From the NCBI GenBank assembly GCA_027605045.1, contig JAQFWX010000010.1, positions 1,120,879-1,184,878 on the forward strand: 64,000 bases of DNA, read 5' to 3'. The translations under genes were made by a program, and so were the position numbers. Under the pieces are notes generated by a model. The model worked only from the letters and a program-made list of their open reading frames with translations, searched no databases and was not told where the DNA came from. Within the stretch, counting starts at the first letter, position 1, and each line of letters begins with the position of its first letter. The DNA comes from Phallus indusiatus. Its lineage: Eukaryota; Basidiomycota; Agaricomycetes; Phallales; Phallaceae. Below, one piece after another: positions 32,244 through 44,869 of this stretch.

Positions 32244-32657
32244 TCATGCTGTCTCCTTGTTTCCAATCAGTACTCTACAACAACGGGTATCTGTTTTGTG
32301 CAGATCAGGTGTGGATAAATGAATCTTGGAGAAGTACTCAATGAGAGGTTTCAACATGGAAAGTATGGTTTCGAAAGATAGAGTGCTCCCAGAACTGTCT
32401 CTCCATACCAGGACGATCGGCGATAAACATACTTTGGTCATCAAATTGGAACACATTGTTCCCTTAGTTTCCAACATGCCATCATCATCATCTTCGCAGG
32501 TCTTCGGAAATAGTTGGGGAATGGTGATGGAATCAGACACTTCTTCCACCCCCAGGACTTCGATTACAATGAAGGTAGCCAAACACGTATTGTACCGGAA
32601 AGTGTCCAAAGGTGGCAACGTAACTTGTTCACCTGAGATTAAAAAATGGTTGGACAC
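32244..32657 (-). other. Open reading frame, possible gene remnant
   Basis: A 137-codon minus-strand frame with a GTG as its first possible start, a short acidic run (CEDDDDG) and no recognised domain. It overlaps the end of the plus-strand gene at 30043-32318 and is cut upstream by the MITE at 32679. It may be a terminal exon or chance. Confidence 0.25.
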
Positions 32658-32678
32658 AGTTCAGTCCGCGGAATATTA

Positions 32679-33064
32679 GGGGATTTCAGAGTAGGCCGTT
32701 TAAGTGCCGTTTTTCTGTCCGTTTTGGTATGTCGGGAGTACTTCGGAAATACCACTTATCCCGTTTCAACTCTGAACGCCCCACTGTCCGTTTCTTGTAA
32801 AAATCGTTTTGTCCATCGTTTCACAGTGTTCCTCTTCGATTCTTCGGATTTTTTTTACATAATTCATTAGATAAATATTTAAACAAATTATTATCAAAAA
32901 TTAAGCCCTGACCGATAGTGGCCGGACAGTGAAACGACTGCCGTTTCACTCAAAAAGTTAAACGGCTCCAGAGGCGTTTAACTTTTTGGCCGTTTCAACA
33001 GCCATTTCACTGATTTTGAAACGGACAGAAAAACGGCACTTAAACGGCCTACTCTGAAATCCCC
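32679..33064. mobile_element. MITE, 386 bp, TA target
   Basis: Inverted repeats of about 47 bp starting GGGGATTTCAGAGTAGGCC, flanked by TA at 32677-32678 and 33065-33066. The interior repeats AAACGG/CCGTTT words. No ORF. The TA target suggests the Tc1/mariner group, but the ends are atypical. Confidence 0.8.
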
Positions 33065-33066
33065 TA

Positions 33067-33480
33067 ATTGCAAAGGTGAGCTGAGTTTCGGTTGAAATCG
33101 AAAATTTGGTTACTCAACTATTAATAGCGAGGAATTGCTGGATGCTATAACAAAGCATTTTGCTTGCTTGTAACTCAACATATCGTTGTAACGTATGTGC
33201 CCGATGATGGTCGATATACGTTGGGATTGGATACTTAGAAACATGTTCGGTGTTTTATAAATGTTATATAACGCTTCTGACATAAGCTAAAATGATAAAT
33301 CATAATACGTTGACCAGTTTGCAAGGGTTTCTGCGTCCCCAGGCGCCTCTAGTAGGTATCATTAGTCGGGCTAGCTATGCCCAGTGGTGCCTGATGTCGG
33401 CTATTGGGACATTTACTAGAAGCGGAGCTACTGAAAAGTAGAGAATGGTAATGGTCAACTCGCAATAGAATGACGACCCT
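33067..33480. other. No gene seen
   Basis: No long frame, repeat or inverted repeat was found in this stretch between the MITE and the dehydrogenase remnant. Confidence 0.5.
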
Positions 33481-33499
33481 TTCTCAGAATGGTGAAACT

Positions 33500-35080
33500 A
33501 TGGTTTACAGATGTGATCTTCCATCAATTAAACTTCCACCGTCAACTGTGATATAATCTCCAGTAACATGAGCAGATGCAGGGCTAACTAGGAACAAAGC
33601 TAATTTAAAGTAAGCATAATGAACCTTTCATTTCCTTAAATCACAACTTACCAACTCCTGCCATGTCTCTCGCATCCCCTAATCGACCTAAGAACAAGTT
33701 GGGTCAGGTATCGTAAGATATGTTTAGCAACACACCCATTGGCTGATATTTAGCCGCGCTGTCGCCTTGTTGCTTCAAACCCCATGCGGTCATTTTGGAC
33801 GGAAAGACGCTGGAATCCAAGTATTCATACCCATAGCTTTTCATTTCTGTCTGTAAACTTACCCAGGACATATGGCGTTGACTCTGTAAGACTATCAGTA
33901 AAGAAGGCGTTGGTGAATTAGATATCCCAGACTCAACGTGATAAACCGAGGTGCGAGGGTCGTAGCTAAATTCTTGGTGAGATGGTTTACTTTATGAAAC
34001 AATATTCAGTTTATCAGGAACAACAAATACCAAATACCAAATACCTGCAGCTTTGCTGGTATTGTCTATGAAGATGATATGTTGTTAGAATTCGTCATAT
34101 ACAGGACGCGACCTACAGCTCCACAATCCGTTGTCTTTAGCAGCTAGACTGCTTCCTAAAGCTCTCGTTTCGAATGCGGCTATTGAAGAGATATTGATTA
34201 CCCTTCCGGGATCACGATTTGTTGAATCCTTTGCCAAAAGATTCGTAAGCCTGTTTTTCTTTCAGCAGATTCACTAAACGACAATAATAAAAATATACCC
34301 CTGGGTCACTAATTGCGCTCGGCTCAGCCTGACGTCGTATGAAAACGGAAAACGCACTGTAAAAAATGGTTTTAACATTCAATGCCAATATCTTATCCCA
34401 GCCTTGTTGCTCAGGAAAGCTGTTTTTGTCAATCATTGAACCGTTTGAACAACCGGACTAGTAGCGAACATACTTGTCATACGGGGCTCCCCAAGAAGCA
34501 CCCGAATTATTCACCAAAATGTGAATCTTCTGCTCCTTCTTTTTGATTTCTTCAGTTACCTTGTCACATCCGGCCTTTGACTAAACAAATAAACCTCAGC
34601 GGGACACAGATAGTAGCGTTATCTACGGCCCAACTTACCCCGAGGTCGCCAACGATGTAATGACAACTCCCGGGGCCCTTCTTGTTTAGGACATCACAAA
34701 CCTACGGAGCGCTCCCGCGTGCCATTAGTTTCTATATGAACGAGATAATTCGTTCAGTGCGCACGTTTTTGAGCTGAGCTTCCTTTGGAGATACGATATA
34801 AACTTTGGCACCATTCTGTACAAACGCCGAGGCAATCATGGTACCAATACCAGAGCCACCTCCTGTAACAACAGCTGCACAGGCCAAAAGGATTGCCAAG
34901 TATATTCAGAAATCGACATATTGATTGGATATATTGAGCTCTTCTTACCTATTTTTCCTTTGACATTGAATAACGACGGAATTGTAACATCTACTCAACA
35001 TTTCGTCAAATAATTCAAGGGATTAAGCAGCTCAAAGTACCTGGGATGTCCATGGAGAAAGATGCTAAGCTAGAATCATG
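33500..35080 (-). pseudogene. Short-chain dehydrogenase/reductase (SDR), decayed
   Basis: Minus-strand pieces in the right order for an NAD(P)-dependent SDR. VTIPSLFNVKGK (near 34960) is followed by a short intron and the dinucleotide-binding motif TGGGSGIG (near 34860). Next come NNSG (near 34515), VINISSIAAFE (near 34185), and the C-terminal ITVDGGSLIDGR (near 33520). Intron-like gaps separate some blocks. Stops occur within several blocks, and the catalytic YxxxK is not readable after LWS near 34130. An active enzyme would be about 280-300 aa; this copy looks inactive, though mis-called exons could account for part of the damage. Confidence 0.65.
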
Positions 35081-35271
35081 ATCCGGTTCGGCATTTATGA
35101 AGCCGGGATTTAATCCCCGGTGATGAGGCAATTCCAATTACGTGAGAATGAGCAGTCAGCGTTTCTAACTTAACTATGTGGCCTACACCCTTGGTTACTA
35201 TGCACCCGCCTTCATGCTCTTGGGTAAAAGTTGATTTTAGAAGACTATTCATTCGTGTGTGTTGACGAAAG

Positions 35272-36929
35272 ATGAAAATTGCCTTTCTTCATCCAGATCT
35301 AGACATCGGTGGTTCACATTTCGGCGACAATTGTTAAGCAATCCGTCCTGCCTTTTCTGGTACTTGTTTCGTGTCGTAAGGCGGGGACGAATGATTGATA
35401 ATGAACGCTGTTTTGGACCTTCAAAAGCAAGAACGCACAGTTCATATTTATACACCCCACCACGACCCTGATCACTGTTTCGAGGAAACAAGAGACGGTG
35501 TGTGTGTTTCTTTGACCTATGGGAACTCGCCATGGATTAATCAATGTACACCAGGTACATTGAAAGTTCATTATGTTGTTTCTCATCTTCCGCGTTCATT
35601 ATGCGGCGAGGGCCATCTTGTGTTTGCCCATCTACGTCAATCACATCTGACCTTCCACCTTCTACGCTCTAAATCACATCCCAAGAAACCGTGTTTAGCA
35701 GAAGATTATGATATTTTCTTTATCGACCAGCTATAAACGCCATTCCTATCTTAAGAAACATTACCGGAAAACGCGTAGTGTTTTATGATCACTTTCTGGA
35801 TAAGCTCCTTTCGGAAGGGCTTTTTATGGTGAACGCCCCAAGGAACAGAACTTGCTCTTTTACAGCTTTATATCATCTCCCATTGTATCACTTAGAAGAT
35901 TATACTAATCATAAGTCTCATAAACTTCAGGTTGGGCGTGCTGCGGAGCGGTGACTGAGCGGGTCTTTGGAGGGGAGGCCGACATTCTCTTGGTCAACTC
36001 CAGGTTCACCACTCGCGTTTTCAAAGAGCACATACCCAATCTGCAAAAAGAACCGCGTGTTTACTATCCTTGTATCCATTGAAGCATATGAAAAACCTTT
36101 ACCTGCACCTTTGAAATCAACATTCCCCGATTCTTTTCAACAAGGTCGCTCGCTGGTTGGAGATGTATTTTCGTGCGTCAGACTGTACTTTTCTTATTTC
36201 GCAATCTCATGTCATAACCTAATAATTCGCGTCCAACGGTGGTATCACTTAATCGGTTCGAAAAGAAGAAGAACGCGATCTTGGCGATTCAAGCCTTTGC
36301 CTCTGGGGCGGTTCGAGGAGCGCGTCTTCAAGGACTGCGGTTGGTTGCTGCGGGTTTGTATTGTAACTTGTCAAATATAATCTTTTAACTTAATAACCCC
36401 ATAGGTGGTTTTGACCCAAGGTTCAAGGATAACGTACAACTGCTGAAGATTATGGTCGGCGCGTGCTAAAAAACCAACTTAGGCTATTGAATCATATCGG
36501 CCTCTGTCTTTGAATTCATCAAGGGCACAGAAACAACACTACGAAACGCGTCGAGTTCATTCCAAGACCATCTCAACATCGTTATTTCAGCGGAACTACC
36601 TGCTCAAATCACCGAACACACGCCCATTGTTGTATACCTATGAACGAACAGTTCGGTATCATTCCTGTAGAAGCGATGCTATCTCGACTACCAGTTTTAA
36701 CATGAGACTGTGTCGGTTCTCTCGAAAGCGCGTTAGATCCGAGGATATCACTAGGTACGAGAGCACGGGATGGCTCAGACCCCCAGAACCGGAAGCATGG
36801 ACCGATACCCTCTTGGCCATTCTGAGGATGCCCGAGGTAGGAAGAATTTTACTGGGAGAATGCGCCAGGCGAGCTGTAGAGATGTTTGCATTATCTATTA
36901 TGGCCGAGAACCTTGAAAAGAGGCGATAA
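35272..36929 (+). pseudogene. ALG2: ALG2-type alpha-1,3/1,6-mannosyltransferase, decayed copy
   Basis: ALG2 adds the second and third mannoses to the lipid-linked N-glycan precursor at the ER. Blocks in order: MKIAFLHPDLDIGG (35272); HIYTPHHDPDHCFEETRDG (35440-35500); GT-AG intron; LPRSLCGEGHLVFAHLRQ (about 35590); FFIDQL; ITGKRVVFY (about 35760); SRFTTRVFKEHIPNLQKE (about 36000); LNRFEKKKNAILAIQAFA (about 36255, the GT4 sugar-nucleotide region); GFDPRFKDN (about 36412); STGWLRPPEPEAW (about 36760) and the C-terminus near 36929. The AER part of the N-terminal GGAER motif is missing, and frameshifts or stops occur near 35390, 35730, 36465 and 36640. A working copy should exist elsewhere because the gene is essential in yeast. 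Confidence 0.8.
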
Positions 36930-38420
36930 ACCTTGGTCCTGTCGATTCGTGGCAGCGGCAGGACAGCTTTATCTATTTGCTTTATTTATCGCAATTGTAG
37001 CTATCCTTGTTATCGTAATATACTGCTGGGTTTCGTGTTAGTTTCAATGAAGGCGACACCGCCTTGTTCGGTTAGATTATGATAAAAGCTGTAGAGATTG
37101 AAATAAACAACGTGGGAACAGCCTGTCCACAGGCCATGAACGTAACCACCGCTTCCGGTGGTGATGGCTTCAGATACATCCTTTTTGTTTGGGGGTCCTG
37201 AAATCGTCTTTTTTATTGAAGTTTCCGAGCTGAAGACGTTTAAAGCAAATTCAAAAGTTAGAGCTTACTAGAGTGAGGATTATGTCAAGGCGCGTGGCCC
37301 GGACATGGCGCCTCAACAAACAACCGCTTGCGAGTAGACTAATCTTGCTATAACCACCATTACATCTTTTGCGCGAACAGCCGATTTTACCTGCACATAT
37401 TGAGGCGGCAAGTTATAACAAGTTACAGCACTAACATCATGCGATGATGTTCCACCTTCCCTCACATTGCCACCGCATCTGTATTCGCATCCAGAAAGAA
37501 AGCTATTACGGCCCTGGTATTACCGACCGTTTGCGCGCTCACAAGCCCAGCAAATGCATGAGCTCGAATGCTATTCGAAACTGGCCAGCTAGATTGACGC
37601 GGATGAGTTGAAGACTCGTTCCTTGAAAAACGCCGCTGCGGACTCGGATGCAAGAGATTTGGCGTCCGAGATGGCCCTACTAATTCCTCACAATTTGTCT
37701 GCTTCTTTGCAACGTCAAATCAACCTATACAGGGGTATCTATGAAGTGTCGTAACAACGGAACAATTGTCCGTGCTATGCAGTAAGCCAATGAACCTTCG
37801 ATGAAGTCTCAACAAACGTTGAAAGAAGTAGGGCACTCATCTTAAATTCGAGTTGGCATCTGACAACATTGTTGATCAAGGCGATAAAATGAATTTGCCT
37901 GAGCGTATCAAAGCAATCAGGTGGCGTGCTTTATTGATGGAGTTTTTGCAATGGCGTTAAGGAGAGATTCTATGTGATGAGGTGAGGTAAACTTTCAACT
38001 TTCGGTTTCAGCCAGAGCCAGAAGAGTTCTCCGCGTTTCAATCGTGAAACGTTTACCCCCTGCTCGAGATCTCTAATCACATTTTCTATTTACCTTCATC
38101 TTATTTTACCCAGTTGTTTTTTTTTCGTTCGATGTTACATAGATCCGCCTCATCTTCATCCTTTTCTTCACAGAATATCATGGGGAGATTTAGGACATTG
38201 GTTGTACCTGACAAGTTGGGCCGGGCCCGGGGTATTACCCTGCTTCTTCCGAGCTTCGCTTCATCGATCTGATTGCGATAGAAGTTCGAGATCTTTTATC
38301 AAAGAAGCCACGAATAATTAATGACATCCAGGCCTTATTCTCATGTGATGACGGTGAAAATGTACTTTTAAAACCCCTCCAGTTGTGAATTTCTGCCCTA
38401 ACGCTTCTCGCAGTTATATG
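36930..38420. other. About 1.5 kb without a recognised gene
   Basis: Only short frames. One plus-strand stretch near 37590-37755 reads IDADELKTRSLKNAAAD and continues openly for about 50 codons before a stop, but I cannot identify it. Nothing else stands out. Confidence 0.4.
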
Positions 38421-38429
38421 AAATATGTA

Positions 38430-39640
38430 TCCCTTGACGGTAGTGTTACAGGTCGTAGCAGAGCTTCCCCTATTTCTTCAGCTCGTATTTAGTACAGGTA
38501 AGTGTTTAATATTTATTTTCCGAAGTCCGTATATAAACAATAAGCTGTGTTAGCCGCCACCACGACTCTCGTTATCTGGAATGTTTTCTTGACCCTTGAC
38601 GAGGAAGTAAGTCTCTCATATTTCATGCAAGTTGCTATAATCTGAACGTTGTGCCAGGTAGAGTTTATCTGGCCGTTCGTGATTCTTATCATTTGACCTA
38701 AGAATGGTGTCCTTAAATATTTTCAGATCCAACTTTACTTTTGTGAAGGGCTTATTTTTTGTAGTCAGGTATTTCGCGCTTGTCCTCTTTTGGTATGTGT
38801 TTTTCATTTAGTTTTAGTCTGAGCAATACTTATCCGTGTCTCGAAGTGGAACTTCCCTCAGCTTCTTCGGAAACTTACAGGCCAATTCGTGCCTGAGAGC
38901 TATACAATTTATTACCATCAGTGGTTCTATGGTCACGGCGTGTTCAAATATGTTGCTCATACAAAGAGGTATGTTCATTGTGGCTCAAGTATGGGAAACA
39001 ATCAAAATAATTTTAAGCATATGCATTCTACGGTTGTTCAAAACGCATACTTTGGACCCTTTGTTCAGGCCTTGCATTGAGTGAATCTTTGGTAATCGTG
39101 ACTTTGAGTTTGGCTCTACCCCAAGTCCGGGCAGAAAAGGACAGTCTTCCCTCACCAATACCCGAACTTTTTGGACGTTGCATTTTCGAATCATATCCTC
39201 GAATGTTTTCCTATGCGTGGTAGGTATGGGTTCGTTAAAAGTGAATCTCACTCATATCAAATGCTCTCAAAGGTTCTGCAAGGTTGTATTCGAAGCTGTC
39301 GCCTTCACTTTCATTCTTGTTAGGTTTGCCAGCCGTCAAATTACAGCTTGGAAAATTGGGGTTTCGAGCCCAAGACTATACAATGTTTTGATCAGAGATG
39401 GAACATGGGCATTTGTAATTTTGTTTAGTGAGCACGTTGGAGATTCTATTGTATCTCATTTCTAAATTACGAATTACAGTTTTTTTCTTGTCGGCTGGTG
39501 TTCTCATGCATGCTAAAAACGTAGCAGGCCTATCACTCACTTTGTGAGTCTTTATGTGCTCTTTGATATATTTTTCACCGATCAAGTGACTCTAGATGGT
39601 CTTATGCCCTTTCCAGTATTTGTGTAAGTAAAAGGACATC
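38430..39640 (+). pseudogene. DUF6533-type seven-TM protein, probably decayed
   Basis: Plus-strand exon-like blocks match the order of Agaricomycete DUF6533 membrane proteins: LVIWNVFLTLDEE (about 38566-38605), VEFIW (about 38658), FVKGLFFVVRYFALVLFW (about 38740), AIQFITISGSMVTACSNM (about 38895), FEAVAFTFILVRFASRQI (about 39283) and LIRDGTWAFVILF (about 39390). These are the TM1-2 motif, the GLF..RYFAL motif and the late IRDGTWAF helix. Introns separate the blocks (for example GTAAGT at 38606 and an AG before the VEFIW block). I could not join all the blocks without stops, so the copy may be broken, or some introns may be missed. Function of the family is unknown; it is predicted to sit in a membrane. 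Confidence 0.6.
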
Positions 39641-40159
39641 ATAGTTTATTTCACTACGCTAAACCACTGCTCACACCAGTCTACCCGTTTGATATTGAAC
39701 TTACACCACGCAGCGAAAAAGAAACAATCTAGTTCTCTTTCGTTGAGTAGCCCTCAGTAAGCAGTGCCGCGTAGGCTCGTGATTGGGTAGCAAAGCGTCA
39801 ATACAGAATGGAATCAATGAAGTTTTACTTATCGAATAAAGGTTTTTGTACTAATTAACTATTGTTCTCCATGTATTCTTCCGCCCTGAGGCGGGTGTAG
39901 TTTAATATTTATGTCGGTACGAGCATGCGATATTACATTATCTTAAGGACAAGATAAACTGAGAAGTATAGATGATGAGAGAGAATTACGTGGCCTACAT
40001 GAGGGTTCGTATTCAGCAGTGCTAGCACCAGCGTGCGTAATTTTGCTTCATATACAAGCGCCGGAACCTTTTTTCCTGATCTGAGGCGGTGGCAGGCTAA
40101 TATTTCGCAGGACTTTTGTACTTTTTCCACAACATCCTTTTGCAATCATCTTCATTCCT
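39641..40159. other. Intergenic, upstream of the DUF6535 gene
   Basis: No coding region or repeat recognised. It should contain the promoter of the gene starting at 40160. Confidence 0.4.
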
Positions 40160-43100
40160 ATGTCAGAATCAATCAGCTTAAACGATGTAAACAGGGACAC
40201 TTCAAGGATCAAAGTGAAGGTAGCAAAAGCTCAAACGGATGGGCCCAGTGATGAACAGGAAAAGTTGCGCCGGCTCGCTGAACCCATAAACCTTGCAGCG
40301 ACTTCATCGAACAGTAAGGGAAGCGAGGAGTGGCCTGCCGCTGTACCATTGAAGGGAAAACAGTCCGATGAAACGATAGAGAATTTAGTGTCACTCTTTC
40401 GAGATTTTTTAGGTGAGTTTCTTGTTTTTTTCATATATATATTAACTCACTACGTATATTTCAGAGGCTGCGCCTTCCAGAGCAGTATTTAATTCTACTG
40501 GTCCTGATACACAACGCAACAATGCCACGGTTGCCACCAGGCACAAAAGGTTTTTTGGATTGGCCAAAAGTTCACCCCCAGAAACTGGCTGTGAGTGCCG
40601 GAATTCAGTTGTATAATTATCATGCTTTAACGGTATATTAGTAAATAATAAATATGATTATGAACAGAAATATCCACGGGATAAATTTGGAGAGGAGATC
40701 GCCGACAACGGTCGTGTCTGGTTGACTTACCTTGATGAAGCTGAATCGTTTGATCGTGAGAGAGTAGAAGGGTGGAAAGAGACTGCAGATGTTCTCCTGA
40801 TTTTTGTAGGCGAATGCGGTTTGTATTCATGCCCTTGAAACTTACTATCAAACCAGGCTGGTCTCTTTTCCGGAGTTGTCACAACATTTGTCTCCCAAGC
40901 CTCCCAGAGCCTTCAGCAAGATAATACACGAGTCACCGCTTCATTAGTATTCGAAGCAGTCCAGATACTACGCGCACAATTTAGTGGAATGCCGATAAGG
41001 GATGTACCTAATTCAACAATAACCCCTACTTCGCTATTCACACCATCAACAAACGCATTTTTGGTGAACGGTTTGTGGTTTACCAGTTTGGCGATCACAC
41101 TATCAACAGCACTGTTCGCCGTTCTCGCCAAACAATGGCTGTACTATTATCTGTCTTCTATAACTGGAACTCCCCGCCAAAAAGCAATGGCCAGGCAGCT
41201 GCGTTTCTATGGTTTCGAATTGTGGAAAGTCGGTGCTATTGTCGACCTCCTTCCGATTCTTCTCCACCTTGCCGTCGGTATCTTCCTTACGGGGATTATC
41301 ATACTATTATTTCCACTAGACATTCGTGTCGCCTGGACGATTCTCGCTATCACCGGTATCACGTATATGTTGTACTTCATTTCTGTGATATTACCAATTC
41401 GGTATCCGGAATGTCCGTATACAACCTCGTTGACGATTTACGCTGGAATTTTCTTCTTTGTTCTACGAGAAAGTCTTCCTTGGATTAAAGCGATTTCTCT
41501 GAAGGGGGTTCAGGTTGTTTGGCGAATAATAATAAAATCTCAGAACGCTTGGAGAACAATGTACGTCCAGGCTGCTCGGGAAAGGATAAGCTTCAACAAG
41601 CTTCAACGTACTATTCGGCGCCACCTTTATCCCGCTCAGGTCCTCCTCCGACATAAATTGCTGTTAATTTCAAAGTTGGCTCATCAAATTGTCAAACGTC
41701 TTGAAAGACTCCGGCCCATTGTATATGGTGGAACGTTTCCCAAATTTACAAATTGGAGAGAAGAGAACATAAAGACAGCCGTTAGAAACGCGACTTCCCT
41801 GGATTTTGAGGCAATTGATTGGCTTTACACGACCTCCCAGAACAGAAGCGTTCATCGAATGATTGCACGGTGTGCCGCTGTTCATCCGATAATCAGCAGA
41901 CGATTAAAAAGGGATATCTGCCGAACTCTCCGGGTGACTTTGGAAGTCAGTGAAACGAATCTTGTGGATTTGCATTATGGCTTGTATCTGGATCTCTTTG
42001 TTTTTAGGAGCTACCATTGGGATCTACTCCGGTCTATCCCTGGCGCGGTAGGAACACAGCTGGAAGAAGCCGAGTTTCGAAGATATTCTCGAATTGCGAA
42101 GAATGTAGCACGTTTTCAATATGAATATGACCAAATTATAGTGAATATCATCCAGGACGGTCTCCTGCTTCCACTGGGTATGTGGTCTTGTCTTTTCGAA
42201 GGAGCGGAAAACGGTCCCACGCTGGTTACACATATACTCACCCAAATTGAAATTCTATTTAATTGGGAGTTACAATTCACCTACAAAGACCTGCCTAGTT
42301 GGAAGCTAGTACGGTTCGACAATAAAGAACTGGAATGGTGGAAATTTGATTACCTGTTTCGTTATTTCATTGGACATGAAAAGCCAGACTATTCTTCACA
42401 AGAAGGATCTTATAAAACGCGCTATCTCCTCCTTATGGCCATTTACCATAACCTTACCTCCGACAATCCGCTCATTACCGACAAAGAACAGAGACAGAAG
42501 TCCTTGCAAAATCTGTTTGAAAGCTTCGGGGTTTGGCTTGATTTCTCCAATCACTATGACTATTTCGAGTACTTTAACTTCTTCAAAGAAGTTTTCTGCG
42601 TGGACTCATTCTGGTGTGAGTCTATGACGGATGGGGCCAGGCATGAAGCGGCGTACTGTCTGGACGAGTTACTCGAGTCAACCCTGATGATCACTGACAT
42701 GGCCAACCGCTTTCGTTTTACCAACCGCGATTACCTCTCCCTCGTATACCAATGGCATTCACGAGATCTCGACTCACGCCTCTCGATGTCCACACTTCCC
42801 CTGCTCGCCCTATTACTTCTGCCACAGAACCGTCCACATCTGTCCACAATCCTCTCGGACGATCCGAGCGCGGTATCCCACTTCTCAAAATGTCTTCAAA
42901 ACTTGAGCAGGTATATTGATCGTTACCACGGCTTCGTGAAAACACACATATATTCAGCCTTAATGGATCTTCTCAAGTCGGTGAACCACCAATCGCCCCT
43001 GTTCACCATTCTTTATAACTCGTCCGTACTCGTGCATGTATGGACATTCATGGTGGTATACGAGTTGGATACAGAGAAGTATTCTCTTCTTGCGAAATCG

Positions 43101-43580
43101 AAGCTGGACAAGCATAAGCTGATCGAGCTATTTGCCGCTATGAATGAACAGGCACAATCCGTCACCATCCTGAGTGATCACCAAAGTGCCAGCCGCATCA
43201 CCGGTCTCAGACCTTTCACACCTAGAGGGAGTCCCATCACTTGCCTGGAGCCCGAATCACCGATACAGCCTATCAGCGATCTGGGTTTGAGCTCCGGAGC
43301 ACATCCCGTCATCTGGAAGTCTCCAAAGATGAAACCCAAACTACCAATGCAATGGGAGTTTAACAGTAGGGACGGGGCTCGTAAAGCATTCCAAACATCT
43401 GTGCATAAGTTTGGACAACTCATAGGTGTACTCCAGCCACAACTTGCTACTACCGATCAATCCGCACCTGTGAATGAAATGTTGGACATAGATCACAGTA
43501 CTGAAGAACGTGCACAGGTGCCTAACCCGAATGAGGTATTTTTTTGCGAGTTTTATCATCCTTCAAAGTCCTCCATCTAA
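40160..43580 (+). CDS. DUF6535 domain membrane protein, 1088 aa
   Basis: Exons are 40160-40412, 40465-40590, 40642-40805 and 40857-43580. Introns are 51-52 bp GT-AG, and the total is 1089 codons. The N-terminal 125 aa are hydrophilic. DUF6535 begins near YDYEQKYPRDKFGEE and contains LIFAGLFSGVVTTFV, then TM segments at about residues 254-274 (SLAITLSTALFAVLAKQW), 310-335 (LLHLAVGIFLTGIIILLF) and 339-361. The last 700 aa are soluble and alpha-helical looking, with no known domain. The DUF6535 family is expanded in Agaricomycetes and its function is unknown. The ATG is the first in the frame. An acceptor at 40641 rather than 40667 avoids a stop and preserves the DYE-KYP motif. This is the best-preserved large host gene here. 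Confidence 0.88.
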
Positions 43581-44325
43581 GACACGTACGTAGCCAAAGA
43601 CCTTTCACACTGTGGCTATTCGGGCTAAAAAAGCGTTCGGGTCTATCTGGCCAAAGACTTCCGCCGAATAGTGCAAAGTAGCGGTAGATCGTAACAATGA
43701 GGAAATATAAAGGGCGCCTTTATATTTAATGCGAATAAAGAATTGTTTTAGCACTGTGTGTATAAGTATCTAAATGAGAGCAAATGAGCTAGGGCTGGAA
43801 ATGAGTTGTTCATAAAACATAAGGTATAAGGATGATACATATATGCATATACCATTCTTCGAGAGCAATGATCTGAAGAGTTTAAGATGGATTTGACAAC
43901 CGGGTCAGTACCATAAACAGCAATGTTGTGGCAGCCATAAGGCTGTAAATTTATCTGTACAAATATAAATATTAATTGGTAACCGGTACCTTGAGCTAGT
44001 GCTTGCCGCTAATACATCCTTCAATGGTGGTGCCACTGGCCATCGGGCGGCTCAGCAGTGACAGTAGCCCAAGCAGAAGCAAGGGTATTACCACAAGCAG
44101 TAGCGACTTAAACAGCCAACTTCGCGAATATCATCTTTTTTTGAATAGAGGGGATTTTCTTTATCTCAGTGAAGAAGTTAGAGAGAATAACATGAGAACA
44201 GGTTTTATACTAGAAAAGAGCCTAGTACATATGTATCAGCAAAAAGCGCGTAGCATCGGTGGCTCGAAACAGCGTGACAGTCTCGACGAGATTGTTACGA
44301 AGTCTTGCCCCACCGTTTTTCAGTA
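43581..44325. other. No gene recognised
   Basis: The only long plus-strand frame, 44003-44461, runs into the MITE at 44326 and has no recognisable domain. The rest is probably the 3' region of the DUF6535 gene. Confidence 0.4.
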
Positions 44326-44800
44326 CAGTAGAACCTCTAATAATTCATACCCCTCCGTGGACACCCCAAACTATGCACTATCAGAGGTTATGACTTCCTC
44401 AAATTCGGCAACTTCCGAAATCCAATCGGGTAGTTTGTACTTTAGACGCCTATTAAGGTAACATACACTTTAACCGTACGTGGACTCGTTACATGAGCAA
44501 CAAATCACTCGCCGCAACTTGCCAATAGGCCAATTTCAACATTAAAGTCATGATGGATGTTTTTTTGATCTAAAAATAGTTGATTTTGGTCAAATTCATC
44601 ACCCTACAACCCAAAACAAGGCATAATTCGCATGTCCACCCTATGCCGTTTTTTGGCCGGGGGGGTATGAATTAAGAGGTATTGGAGGAACTATGAACTT
44701 TTGGTCCGAATCCCCGCCTACCAACTCGGGAGACGGCAATTTCTATGACCTATTAGAGGCTATGAATTATGAGACGTATGCGTTATTAGAGGTTCTACTG
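44326..44800. mobile_element. Pogo/Fot1-like MITE, 475 bp, TA target
   Basis: Inverted repeats CAGTAGAACCTCTAATAA and its complement, flanked by TA at 44324-44325 and 44801-44802. A CAGTAGAACCTCTA end is typical of pogo/Tigger-like Tc1-mariner elements. No ORF. Confidence 0.88.
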
Positions 44801-44869
44801 TATGATGCTTGATAAGTAGTATTATCGTAAAACATACAGCTTCGAATGTGGTTGATTTCTTATTCTCGT

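Larger units (their letters stand above)
30043..32318 (+). pseudogene. F-box-neighbourhood type protein split by two CACTG elements (225 aa when removed)
   Basis: The ATG is at 30043. Pieces 30043-30182, 30584-31004 and 32202-32318 sum to 226 codons in one frame with a TAA at 32316. The N-terminus resembles an F-box-like start (LQELCLPDVVLLHKLSPSCR). The centre has FYISGSQALQFFL and SDLDLYCW, then IEVVTATHSPLNTILNFHSS. This ISGS-ALQFF / SDLDLY / FHS pattern is common in expanded families of Agaricomycetes and looks like a nucleotidyltransferase-type fold. A possible GTGAGT donor at about 30970 would put the second insertion in an intron. It is probably dead because of MITE copy 3. Confidence 0.65.

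Noticed and set aside
32679..33064. PIF/Harbinger MITE with a TTA/TAA target
   Set aside because: A TSD must be a direct repeat. The flanks are TTA and TAA, so only TA is duplicated.
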